Assembly (NCBI RefSeq): GCF_007744075.1 | Contig: NZ_CP036266.1 | Span: 6,185,748-6,249,747 of the forward strand | DNA length: 64,000 nt | Source of the DNA: Gimesia chilikensis | Lineage (GTDB): Bacteria > Planctomycetota > Planctomycetia > Planctomycetales > Planctomycetaceae | Direction: 5' to 3' | Shown: positions 56,933 through 64,000 of the stretch, in pieces | How the letters are laid out: every line of letters begins with the position of its first letter | How positions within the stretch are numbered: position 1 is the first letter of the stretch | Made by a program: the position numbers and the translations under genes | Notes under the pieces: model-generated | Seen by the model: the letters and a program-made list of their open reading frames with translations, nothing else | Databases searched by the model: none | Told to the model about the DNA's origin: nothing

Positions 56933-57493
56933 TTATGGTACAGAATCCCAGATTTCTTCAAAAGTCAGTCCGGTGAAACCTGATTGTTCATAACGATATT
57001 TGAATTCATCATCCTGATCTTTGAGATCCGAAAATAAAAGAATTTCTGATCTGCTCGTCTCAGGTATTTTGAACAAACTGGATTCGAAGAACCGGTCAGG
57101 ATGAAAAACATAGTCTTTCAATCTCAGCCGCTTTCCTGAATGTGATGAATACTTCCATTCAGAGCGGTCTTGATCCAGAGCATTAGGGCATTCAAGAACA
57201 TTCAATCCATATAGGGTTTCCCCTTCTAGATCTATGGGCAGAATCTGACCTGCCATTTCGAGTAAATCATCCATTTGTTCGTAAACGGAATGATCGAAGA
57301 CCAACAATCCTGGACAGAGATAGAAAAAGTTTCCCCGGACCAATTTAGGGTTTTGCACGTAGCATACAACAGGAGACCAGTCTGGTTTTTTAGCGACATC
57401 AAAGGTTAGTCGATCCGTAGACCAGATCTCTTGATCAACGGGGGCAATACTCTGAAAAATATTGACGTCTTCACGAACATAAAACACTTTCAC
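56933..57493 (-). CDS. Imm11/DUF1629-like protein
   Basis: 186 residues from a GTG at 57493 (VKVFYVREDVN), preceded by GAAGG. A TTG at 57508 is another choice. The chain matches my memory of the Imm11 (DUF1629) pattern: a start of two or three beta strands, FYLCPGLLVFDHSVYEQM, GETLYGLNVLECPNALDQDRSEW, and a final helix YEQSGFTGLTFEEIW. Imm11 proteins are immunity factors of polymorphic toxins. No toxin gene is adjacent, so it would be an orphan. Base use is more AT-rich than the neighbouring ceramidase gene. Confidence 0.65.
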   Translation of the reverse strand: MKVFYVREDVNIFQSIAPVDQEIWSTDRLTFDVAKKPDWSPVVCYVQNPKLVRGNFFYLCPGLLVFDHSVYEQMDDLLEMAGQILPIDLEGETLYGLNVLECPNALDQDRSEWKYSSHSGKRLRLKDYVFHPDRFFESSLFKIPETSRSEILLFSDLKDQDDEFKYRYEQSGFTGLTFEEIWDSVP

Positions 57494-57634
57494 CAATATT
57501 ACCTTCAACTGTCATAAGCGATTATAAGTCCTGGATGATTGCAGTAGATTGTTACATCCAAGGGCCGGTTAGATTGTTTATACTTTCACCAAGTCAACGC
57601 CTCATACACAATCACTCGAAAGAGTAATTTTTAG

Positions 57635-57680
57635 CTACCACGAAAAGCACGAAAAGGTTTCTTCGCCGAGATAGAGAAAC
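57635..57680. repeat. short dispersed repeat (TACCACGAAA type), copy 1
   Basis: TACCACGAAAAGCACGAAAA then GGTTTCTTCGCCGAGATAG. It matches a second copy at 58689-58730 over about 40 bases with a few changes. Confidence 0.5.
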
Positions 57681-57732
57681 GGGGAGGCACTTGCATTCAG
57701 CAACAATCCCGGGCGTATGGCAGACTGGCAGC

Positions 57733-58200
57733 TCAAGTGGATTGACTGTTTTTGTTGTTAAGGGGGCCTCGTAACAGTCCTTGTGCCAGTACTATCACGG
57801 CACCTGCCAGGATCAGGTATCCAAGAGGTTTCCCAAACTGAAGAACAAAGATCATGCTTTGGGTATCTTCGAGTTGATTTGCCAGTTCGATCGTTTGCTT
57901 TGAATTGGTCCGTATTTTGGGAACCAGAGGGATCAGGACACGAGAGCCGCGTGGCACATTTCGATATTGAACCGGGATTTCGTGAGACGGTTTGGCAAGT
58001 TCCCCCATCCTGATGTTGCTTAACTTGCCCTCAAATTCTTTTTCTTCCGCCTGCAACGAATTGATTGTTGCCATCGATCCGAGGATGCAGCCCCCACCCG
58101 CGATACCTAAAATAATGACCCACTTCCAATTGATCGAATTCAAGACCGTATTGGTAACCGCAGGTTTTACGGTGTTCATGTCACTTTCGAAATCACTCAT
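57733..58200 (-). CDS. membrane protein of unknown function
   Basis: 155 residues from the ATG at 58200, which has GAGAGGGGG upstream. Two hydrophobic segments are clear, about residues 25-46 (WVIILGIAGGGCILGSMATI) and 122-143 (GYLILAGAVIVLAQGLL), with a soluble loop of about 75 residues between them that carries no known motif. It is probably an inner-membrane protein. No family is recognised, and the neighbours do not help. Confidence 0.7.
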   Translation of the reverse strand: MSDFESDMNTVKPAVTNTVLNSINWKWVIILGIAGGGCILGSMATINSLQAEEKEFEGKLSNIRMGELAKPSHEIPVQYRNVPRGSRVLIPLVPKIRTNSKQTIELANQLEDTQSMIFVLQFGKPLGYLILAGAVIVLAQGLLRGPLNNKNSQST

Positions 58201-58529
58201 CCAGGCCCCCTCTCTTTGTTGCATTTTCTGACTCACTCAAACGCCAACGCAAGTCACTCACAAACATACACGTTTTAGCATGCAGTAGCAATGACGAATT
58301 GAGGGTCGGTGTCTTTGCCAGAGATTTTGTCTGTATCGAAGCGAAAGGTGCTCAGGGCGTCGATCAACCCGCGGGTGGTATCGGAAACAATCAGATATTG
58401 CCGCAGGCAACAGGAGGTGGATGTGTGAGCGGATGATGGAGCAGGCCCTTGCTTCATTCAACTTAATGCGCTGCGGAAGCTCTGTTTCAGAATGGTTGAG
58501 TGAGCTGTGACCTCCTGCTCGCTGCGCTC

Positions 58530-58550
58530 GGCTCGAATTGCATTCGAGCC
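58530..58550. repeat. hairpin repeat, family 2, copy 1
   Basis: GGCTCGAAT, loop TGC, ATTCGAGCC. It is preceded by GCTCGCTGCGCTC, as in the second copy at 61053-61073. Confidence 0.7.
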
Positions 58551-58609
58551 CACCCCGGATGTTTTCTCTGGTACCATCGAAAGCGGAAGCAGGTTGTATG
58601 TCTCCAGGC

Positions 58610-58633
58610 GGGCGGCCACACAGGGCCGCGCCC
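58610..58633. repeat. hairpin repeat, family 1, copy 3
   Basis: GGGCGGCC, loop ACACAG, GGCCGCGCCC, followed by TACG. The stem is slightly imperfect. Confidence 0.65.
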
Positions 58634-58688
58634 TACGTCTGTTTTAGAACTCGCGGATTCCCCGAATTGCATTCATCCGACTCGGTGA

Positions 58689-58730
58689 ATACCACGAAAG
58701 ACGCGAAACGTTTATTCGCCGACATAGATG
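58689..58730. repeat. short dispersed repeat (TACCACGAAA type), copy 2
   Basis: TACCACGAAAGACGCGAAAC then GTTTATTCGCCGACATAG. The 3' end of the golvesin-like gene lies inside it. Confidence 0.5.
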
Positions 58731-59314
58731 AACTGAACTGCGTCGGCGATGACGTATTTGCCGTCGGTGCCTGCGTTGGAGATTTTCACCCAGCCTGATT
58801 TGCCTTTGACGAAGTGGTAGGTGCCCAGGGTGCGGAAGAGTTTGTTGTGCGGGGGGATCTGCTGCTGGTTGATGCGGATTGTTTTTTCGCCGGCGGCGTG
58901 GTGGATCGTGACCGGGGTGTTGGTGGATCTGCGGATGTTGTAGCAGTGCGACATCCGGACTTCGTAGCGGCCGGACTTAGGCAGATCGGGAGTGAAGATG
59001 ACCGCTTTCTCCCCCTTCCCTTTTTTCTGATCGTGCAGATAGCCGAGACCAACGTAGGGGGGCGTGTGCGTGGAATACTGCCAGGTGCCGACGAGCCTGG
59101 CCTGGGTTTCATCGACGACGATGCCTTTCAGTTTTGTGGGATCGGGCACGATGAAGGGGACGAGTTCAGGTTTATCGACTTCGCCGGGAGCGTGGGTGTT
59201 GGCGACTGCTTCGGGGTGGGGTTTGAGTTGGGGCGTGGGTTCGCTGGAATGGAGGTGTGTTTGTGAAATCGAGAGGCAGGCCAGCAGGTTCGCGAGAATG
59301 CTTGTGGGTTTCAT
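58712..59314 (-). CDS. golvesin/xanthan-lyase C-terminal-like domain protein
   Basis: 200 residues. The N-terminus is hydrophobic with a possible lipobox LLAC (Cys13), followed by a polar linker. From about residue 60 the chain matches the golvesin C-terminal-like carbohydrate-binding domain: LVGTWQYSTHTPPYVGLGYLHD, GRYEVRMSHCYNIRRSTNTPVTIHH, LGTYHFVKGKSGWVKISNAGTDGKYVIADAVQFIYV. In other planctomycetes this domain is usually the tail of a large oxidoreductase. Here it is alone and exported. The last six codons are within a dispersed repeat. The start codon is an ATG. Confidence 0.82.
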   Translation of the reverse strand: MKPTSILANLLACLSISQTHLHSSEPTPQLKPHPEAVANTHAPGEVDKPELVPFIVPDPTKLKGIVVDETQARLVGTWQYSTHTPPYVGLGYLHDQKKGKGEKAVIFTPDLPKSGRYEVRMSHCYNIRRSTNTPVTIHHAAGEKTIRINQQQIPPHNKLFRTLGTYHFVKGKSGWVKISNAGTDGKYVIADAVQFIYVGE

Positions 59315-59378
59315 GAGTGCTGTTTTCTGTGAGCGGAATGGCTCTAGCCACCGGTAAGTAGGTTCATCGCTGGAGAGT

Positions 59379-59553
59379 TTACCGGCGGCAGTTCGTATTT
59401 CTTAATTTAAACGGGCCATACCAAAGTCGTTTCAACCGGGGCTAAGGCCCTGCGGCTAATGGCGTACCCCCTGCTCTGTGTGAGAGCCTGGGGTTGATTG
59501 ATCAGTTCAACGTTTTTCTTTTACCGGCGGCTCGCGCTGTGCCGCTCAGGGTC
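59379..59553. repeat. long direct repeat, left copy
   Basis: About 175 bases, beginning TTACCGGCGGCAGTTCGT and containing GGGCCATACCAAAGTCGTTT and the tract GGGGCTAAGGCCCTGCGGCT, ending near GCCGCTCAGGGT. It is repeated with few changes at 60812-60994. Both copies begin and end with a TTACCGGCGG unit. Confidence 0.8.
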
Positions 59554-59603
59554 TGGTGATTATAAAAAAGAGATTGTAACACCAGAAGCTGGCTCTGTGT
59601 GGA

Positions 59604-60746
59604 TTATTTCTGGCGAGGATTGATGACGAGCCTGATTCGGTGAGGCTTTTCTGAATCTACTGGACTCTGGATCTTTGATGGATAGTACTCACGTCCGGAG
59701 AGACTACCTCCGCGGAGGACGATAATTTTCACTGATACCCGCAGCAACCAGTTAAAAAACCCAAAACTGGAGGGAAGCTCTGCTTTCTTTTCCCGCTCCA
59801 GTTGATCCCTGCTCCATTTGGCTTTACGGGGACCTGTTGGATCTTTGAAGTCATTCTCGCGTTGGAAGTAATCGTAAGCATAAAAATCGGAGCAATATTC
59901 CCAGTGATTGCCTACCATGTGATGAACTGTCAGTTTGTTGGCTGACGCGAGTCGCGCAGCAATTTCCCATTGTGCTTCCGTGGGCAGATCGACTCCTTTC
60001 CACTCAGCATAAGTGACTGCATTGTCGTTTGAAGCATGATCATAGGGAGCCTGCCCTCGTTGCGGATCCTTCAGATGCGCTGAAACAGTTTCCTGCACCC
60101 TGGTGATGGTCTGTTTCTGCCTGGGTGAGAGCCTGATACTCTGAAGCCCTTCTTCCAGCGTTTGCTCTTTTTCTGATTCGGGGTTCTCATCGTTGATCAC
60201 ACTTTTCAAAAACTCTGCATAGGCTGCATCAAAGTCTCTTGCTAAATCTGGATTTAATTCCAGCATTCCTCTCCATATGCCGCGCTCATCCTCGTAAGTC
60301 ATCATAAATTCCAGTAACCGAAATTTGACCTGTAGTTCTTCGGGAAACTGGCGGACCTGACTATCTATCTTTTCATCATGCCAATCTGCCTGCTGCATGT
60401 GTTTCCACAATTCCGGCCCAAGCTGGGAGCGGGTCACGCACGTTTCAGAGATATAATAAGAGCTCATTTGCACCTGGATTTCTTTGGAATCCCAAACCTG
60501 ATCTGAGCCGATCATGTAGGTGCCTGCGGGAACCAGTGCATACCACATTCCGGATGCGGGATTCTGTACTCGATTTGGTAAGCCCTCTGTTTTGCCTGCT
60601 TTCACGTCGACTTTGATCGGAAACGGAAAGCGGTCGGGTTTCCCGGGAGCCTTTGATTCCTCTGCCAGGAGGACTGGAGCCGGCACCGTGAGGATGCCAA
60701 GCATCAGCAGGAGAAACCACAGCTTGTAGAGCGAAGCGGTTTGCAT
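59604..60746 (-). CDS. secreted formylglycine-generating-enzyme (SUMF1)-like protein, degenerate
   Basis: 380 residues from the ATG at 60746 (AGGAAACAG upstream). An earlier in-frame start at 60794 would lie next to a repeat. A signal peptide is seen (1-29). The SUMF1 fold begins with MWYALVPAGTYMIGSD (about 67-82) and continues with LPTEAQWEIAARL (254-266), GNHWEYCSDFY (279-289) and a final RIRLVINPRQK, but the core is interrupted by about 115 residues (118-232) and the GLYDM segment and the two catalytic Cys cannot be placed. It is likely a non-catalytic relative. Direct repeats flank it on both sides. Confidence 0.75.
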   Translation of the reverse strand: MQTASLYKLWFLLLMLGILTVPAPVLLAEESKAPGKPDRFPFPIKVDVKAGKTEGLPNRVQNPASGMWYALVPAGTYMIGSDQVWDSKEIQVQMSSYYISETCVTRSQLGPELWKHMQQADWHDEKIDSQVRQFPEELQVKFRLLEFMMTYEDERGIWRGMLELNPDLARDFDAAYAEFLKSVINDENPESEKEQTLEEGLQSIRLSPRQKQTITRVQETVSAHLKDPQRGQAPYDHASNDNAVTYAEWKGVDLPTEAQWEIAARLASANKLTVHHMVGNHWEYCSDFYAYDYFQRENDFKDPTGPRKAKWSRDQLEREKKAELPSSFGFFNWLLRVSVKIIVLRGGSLSGREYYPSKIQSPVDSEKPHRIRLVINPRQK

Positions 60747-60811
60747 GAGAACTGTTTCCTGTGCTTGCGAAGGCGTTGGAGACCGAACGATCAAATCAAC
60801 GTTTTCACTGG

Positions 60812-60994
60812 TTACCGGCGGCAGTTCGTGTTTCTAAATTTGAATGGGCCATACCAAAGTCGTTTCAACCGGGGCTAAGGCCCTGCGGCTAATGGTGTAA
60901 CCCCTGCCCTGTGTGAGAGCCTGGGGGTGGTTGATCAGTTCAACGTTTTCTTTTTTACCGGGTTACCGGCGGCTGGCGTTTTGCCGCTCAGGGT
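60812..60994. repeat. long direct repeat, right copy
   Basis: The same sequence as the left copy at 59379-59553, slightly longer because of a small insertion of GGTTACC before the final TTACCGGCGGC unit. It lies 66 bases upstream of the SUMF1-like start. Confidence 0.8.
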
Positions 60995-61052
60995 GAGGCG
61001 CGATTACTGACTCGTTGCTCTTCTTCCCTGTGATTTCCTGCTTGCTGCGCTC

Positions 61053-61073
61053 GGCCCGAATTCTATTCGGGCC
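61053..61073. repeat. hairpin repeat, family 2, copy 2
   Basis: GGCCCGAAT, loop TCT, ATTCGGGCC. Two bases differ from copy 1 in a paired, compensating way. Confidence 0.75.
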
Positions 61074-61107
61074 TACCCGCGAAATCGTGTCTTTGAAACC
61101 TAGGGAT

Positions 61108-62955
61108 CTAGGCGATTGGTTGTGGCATCAGAACCGGGAGATCGGGTTTGACCTCGGGGGTTTCTTCGGCCAGTACTGTTTCGCAGAAGAATTTCAACAG
61201 CTGTTTCAGGTCTTCGTTCTGGACACTCTCGGCCAGTTCTTCGGCCCGGTCGCGTGACTTGTCGACCAGGACTTCGGCTTTCGTGAAGACATCGCAGGCT
61301 TCGTAGATTTTCCGTAGCCGGTTGATGCGTGCGTAGTCCGAAGGACCGCCGCCGTTGAGAATCTCTTTGAGTTCGGCATTCTGCTGATCGTCGCCGGCCT
61401 GCAGGGCCAGGGCGAGTAACAGTGTGGGCCGCATCGCCAGGGCGTCCTGACCGGAGATGAGCTTGTTGTTGTCATCGCCGCGCCAGTCTTTGAGGTCGTT
61501 CAGAATCTGGAAGCCGACGCCGATCTGACGTGAGAAGGAAGAGATCAGTTCTTCGTACTCGCCAGCGGAGCCGGTCATCCGCACGCCGGCATAGAGGGCG
61601 GCTTCGAATGCGGGGGACGTTTTGAGAGCGTAGATCTGTAAGGCATCCAGCGGGGAGAGTTCGAAGGTCTCGCTTTCCTGCCAGGCCATTTCAGCCCCCT
61701 GCCCTTCACAGAGCTTGAGATGTGCGGCGGCCATTTTTTCGACCAGATCTGCAGCGGCTTCAGCACCGATGTCGGCCCGGGCTTCGTTGAGCAGCCGGTA
61801 ACCGATGCCGATCAGGTAGTCGCCGATGTTGATGGCCATGCCGGTGCCGTGCTGACGGTGCAGGGTTTCCTGACCGTAACGGTACTGGTCATCGTCTTCG
61901 ATGTCGTCGTGAATCAGTGACGCTTTGTGGAAGACCTCGATGGCCATCGCGGCTTTCTGCACGCCCAGCGGATAAGTCTGACTGCTGTCTGCTGCCTCGT
62001 CCTGTTGTGCCTTGATCAGAGCATCGTAGGCAGCCAGGGTGATGAAGGGCCGGAAGCGTTTGCCGCCATGCTTGAGCCATTCGTAAGCGATAGCTTCGGT
62101 CTTGCCCAGCGGGGTGCGGGCGGCGGCTTCGGTTTTCGTACGGAGCGGCGGCAGAATTTCGTCGAAGTGTTCTTCGAACAGCGAGTTGGCGGCCCGCATG
62201 GTGGGCAGATAGCTGCGGGTCAGCGGCTGTTCGAGTGGTTCATATTTCTCGAGGACTTCCCAGATCCAGGGCTCGTCCATCTTGGTGTTTTTACAGTCGC
62301 CTGAATGCAGGGGGACAGCGTAAGAAGGTACGCCGGCGATGAGGACTTTGTCGATCGACTTTTCCAGCACGTTGAGACAGGCCACCCCGAGGATGCCGTC
62401 CACGTAACCGCCGACGATAATCTTGAGGACCACGGGGGAACCTTCGGCGACGAGCACCTTGTAGCCCAGCTTTTCGGCTTTGACTTTGTAGTCAGCGATA
62501 GAGCAGGCGCCACATTTTTCGCAGTCGAGGCCGAACTCATCGTATTCCGCGGGACAGCCTTCGGCGTGTTTCAGGCAGTGCGGCAGGAGGAGCAGGCGGC
62601 GTTCGAAGGGAATCGCGAGGAACTGGCGTTTCCAGAAGAAGTTGCCGATCAGCACCATCATGAAGCCGAGGAATTTTTCGGGCTGTTCCATTTCCGCCAG
62701 CAGTTCGCGCGACCAGTCTTCCAGCATCGCTTTGGTGAAGGGATTGGAGCAGTCGAGACGTTGCACGTACTTCTCGGCTTCTGCTTTCATCTCTTCGCGC
62801 AGCGCAAGGGTTTCCGGCACCGCCTTGAGATGGCTGGTACTGCGGCGTTTTCTTTTGACCGGTTTGGGATCTTCGGAAGCACGGCCCTCAGCTTGATCGT
62901 GAGCGGGGACGCGTTTGTCTTCGGAACTTTCCTGGTCTAAAGGCGCAATGGACAC
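61108..62955 (-). CDS. DUF116-polyprenyl synthetase fusion
   Basis: 615 residues. The GTG at 62955 is chosen for GAGGAG eight bases upstream. After a Lys-rich leader, residues about 50-240 are a DUF116-like domain with five conserved Cys (127, 134, 145, 148, 151), a likely metal site. Residues about 260-600 are a trans-polyprenyl synthase, with GGKRFRP at 297-303 and the first Asp-rich motif DDIED at 350-354. The second motif reads NDLKD (486-490) instead of DDxxD, and the RRG after the first is YRYG. It condenses or could bind allylic diphosphates. The squalene-cyclase-like gene is just upstream on the same strand, 83 bases away. Confidence 0.9.
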   Translation of the reverse strand: MSIAPLDQESSEDKRVPAHDQAEGRASEDPKPVKRKRRSTSHLKAVPETLALREEMKAEAEKYVQRLDCSNPFTKAMLEDWSRELLAEMEQPEKFLGFMMVLIGNFFWKRQFLAIPFERRLLLLPHCLKHAEGCPAEYDEFGLDCEKCGACSIADYKVKAEKLGYKVLVAEGSPVVLKIIVGGYVDGILGVACLNVLEKSIDKVLIAGVPSYAVPLHSGDCKNTKMDEPWIWEVLEKYEPLEQPLTRSYLPTMRAANSLFEEHFDEILPPLRTKTEAAARTPLGKTEAIAYEWLKHGGKRFRPFITLAAYDALIKAQQDEAADSSQTYPLGVQKAAMAIEVFHKASLIHDDIEDDDQYRYGQETLHRQHGTGMAINIGDYLIGIGYRLLNEARADIGAEAAADLVEKMAAAHLKLCEGQGAEMAWQESETFELSPLDALQIYALKTSPAFEAALYAGVRMTGSAGEYEELISSFSRQIGVGFQILNDLKDWRGDDNNKLISGQDALAMRPTLLLALALQAGDDQQNAELKEILNGGGPSDYARINRLRKIYEACDVFTKAEVLVDKSRDRAEELAESVQNEDLKQLLKFFCETVLAEETPEVKPDLPVLMPQPIA

Positions 62956-63038
62956 GGAAGACTCCTCTATGGTTAGTATCTCATTCGAGTGGTAACACAA
63001 TGAATGTAGAAAATCAGGCTTGAGAACGCAGGTGGGAC

Positions 63039-64000
63039 CTATTTTTCCTTTACGGACATTATAGGGGAATCTGCTCCTTCAAGCGACAATCTAAATTTCT
63101 CATCCGGACATTTTTTAAAAACCGTTTCCGCCCTTTGTAAGGCAGAAACAGAGAAGATAACTGGATAAAGTTGTTCGAAATACCAGAGTTTGGCAAAGTA
63201 AAACCCGATGGGTGTGGTCTCTGTATAGGTGCCTGCTTCGACGCGATCGAGCAGCCAGCCCAGCCCCTGTTGCAGGCAGGGATTCTCCAGCGAAAGTCCC
63301 ACGGACAGCAGAGCATCGACGGCGAGCGCTGTCTCTTCCACGCTGGACGGTGCGCCTTCCGCGCCGCCCCAGCCACCATCGGAATTCTGTACGCTTTGCA
63401 TAAACTGGATGGCCTGTTCCGCCTGGGGCATTGCACGACGTTCTTCGTCTGCATAGGCAGCCAGCACGCGTGCCGTCCCGTAGACCGGGTTCTCGTCATC
63501 ATCGACATGCTGATTCCCGAACCAGAGGGGTAGCCAGGAACCGTCGGGCCTCTGTTGGGCGGCGAGGTATTTATAGCCGCGTTCGATGGCCTGGGTTGAC
63601 CGAGTGCGTAGAGTGCTCTCTTCGGCTGTTGCATCCGTTTTGAGCCAGGCATCCAGCGCCCGCAGAACGTGTGCCGAGATGTCTGCAGCACTTTGATCGA
63701 AGGGGAGCGTCCCCCAGCCGCGACAGAAAGTAGGCCAGCCGCCGTTGGAGTTCTGCAGATCGAGCAGCCAGTTGACGCCGTTCCGCAGAGAGGTCCGCAA
63801 TTCGGGTGAGGCCTCTTCGGCATCGTCTGTCTGCAGGTTCAACAGAGCGAGGATAGCGCCGGGGGTATCGTCGGCATCGGGTACGCCGCCGGGCAGATCG
63901 GTCCAGGCCCAGCCTCCGGGTTCGGCTGCAGTGTAGGGATGAAGTTCGGTGTATTGCTGTTGAATCAGCCATTCGCGAATCGGCGTTTTTTCGAATTCCG
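63039..64000 (-). CDS. squalene/hopene-cyclase-like protein, 5' end outside window
   Basis: About 320 residues of the C-terminal part of a terpene cyclase/prenyltransferase alpha-alpha barrel. Repeats of QW type are visible ([37 protein letters not shown]). A DADDTPGA motif near the window edge matches the general-acid DxDD site of squalene-hopene cyclase. The end [27 protein letters not shown] fits that family. The frame runs on without a stop beyond 64000. It most likely acts in hopanoid or related triterpene formation. The fusion gene follows, so the two may be one operon. Confidence 0.88.
   Translation of the reverse strand, partial: EFEKTPIREWLIQQQYTELHPYTAAEPGGWAWTDLPGGVPDADDTPGAILALLNLQTDDAEEASPELRTSLRNGVNWLLDLQNSNGGWPTFCRGWGTLPFDQSAADISAHVLRALDAWLKTDATAEESTLRTRSTQAIERGYKYLAAQQRPDGSWLPLWFGNQHVDDDENPVYGTARVLAAYADEERRAMPQAEQAIQFMQSVQNSDGGWGGAEGAPSSVEETALAVDALLSVGLSLENPCLQQGLGWLLDRVEAGTYTETTPIGFYFAKLWYFEQLYPVIFSVSALQRAETVFKKCPDEKFRLSLEGADSPIMSVKEK

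Larger units (their letters stand above)
58201..58711. other. intergenic region with repeats
   Basis: About 510 bases. It holds a hairpin of family 2 (58530-58550), one of family 1 (58610-58633) and the second TACCACGAAA repeat. Short open frames here have no ribosome site and no recognisable product. Confidence 0.6.
60747..61107. other. intergenic region carrying repeats
   Basis: This region holds the right copy of the direct repeat (60812-60994) and a family-2 hairpin (61053-61073). No gene is seen. Confidence 0.6.

Overview
The window looks like chromosomal DNA from a planctomycete, most likely a Gimesia-like member of the Planctomycetales. This is an inference from gene content, with no database search behind it. 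The pointers are a secreted sulfatase, a DUF1080/ThuA pair, a Tat-exported Gfo/Idh/MocA oxidoreductase, a ceramidase-like secreted protein, FG-GAP and beta-helix surface proteins, a tandem double UvrA, metXW, a zinc-ribbon SpoVG, a squalene-cyclase-like gene and an H4MPT-type (MfnE-like) kinase. No phage, transposase, integrase, CRISPR array or rRNA was seen. Two tRNAs are present: Asn(GTT) and Gln(CTG).

Layout. 1-5.9 kb: the 3'-truncated gene of a membrane-anchored repeat protein, an acyltransferase, tRNA-Asn with a good promoter, and an RsbW/RsbV-like partner-switch pair. 6.6-13.9 kb: a secreted proline-rich protein, an amidinohydrolase, oligoendopeptidase F, the metX-metW methionine pair and a ParA ATPase. 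13.9-17.9 kb: a minus-strand run DUF1080 - ThuA - SDR - old-yellow-enzyme, probably carbohydrate/redox catabolism. 18.6-28 kb: ispE-spoVG, then a 2323-codon tandem UvrA with a long unexplained C-terminal extension. 28-36 kb: a DUF368 (PopT-type) transporter, an FG-GAP protein, SppA, a secreted protein and an aspartate aminotransferase. 36-44 kb: a 1619-residue protein with an intimin-like N-terminal barrel and a long beta-helix, two TPR proteins and tRNA-Gln. 44-52 kb: sulfatase, cysC, hisG, MfnE-like kinase, cdsA, uppS, csrA and tadA. 52-57 kb: secreted/exported beta-helix, Gfo/Idh/MocA and ceramidase-like proteins. 57-61 kb: an accessory stretch of small poorly recognised genes among several families of short palindromic and direct repeats. 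61-64 kb: a DUF116-polyprenyl synthase fusion downstream of a squalene-cyclase-like gene that runs off the window.

How genes fit together. UppS, CdsA, IspE, the DUF368 transporter, the polyprenyl synthase fusion and the cyclase all concern isoprenoid or lipid-carrier metabolism, although they sit in separate units. MetXW makes O-acylhomoserine. CysC and the sulfatase sit tail to tail over a shared terminator and both handle sulfate. Many of the other genes encode signal peptides, as expected for a planctomycete cell surface.

The most unusual items are the double UvrA with its tail, the DUF116-prenyl synthase fusion, the barrel/beta-helix protein, the zinc-ribbon SpoVG, a CsrA with Trp at the position of the RNA-binding Arg44 and a palindrome over its putative promoter, and a 175-bp direct repeat flanking a degenerate formylglycine-enzyme-like gene. 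I found no clear multi-gene undescribed defence or biosynthetic system. All positions and motifs were read by eye.
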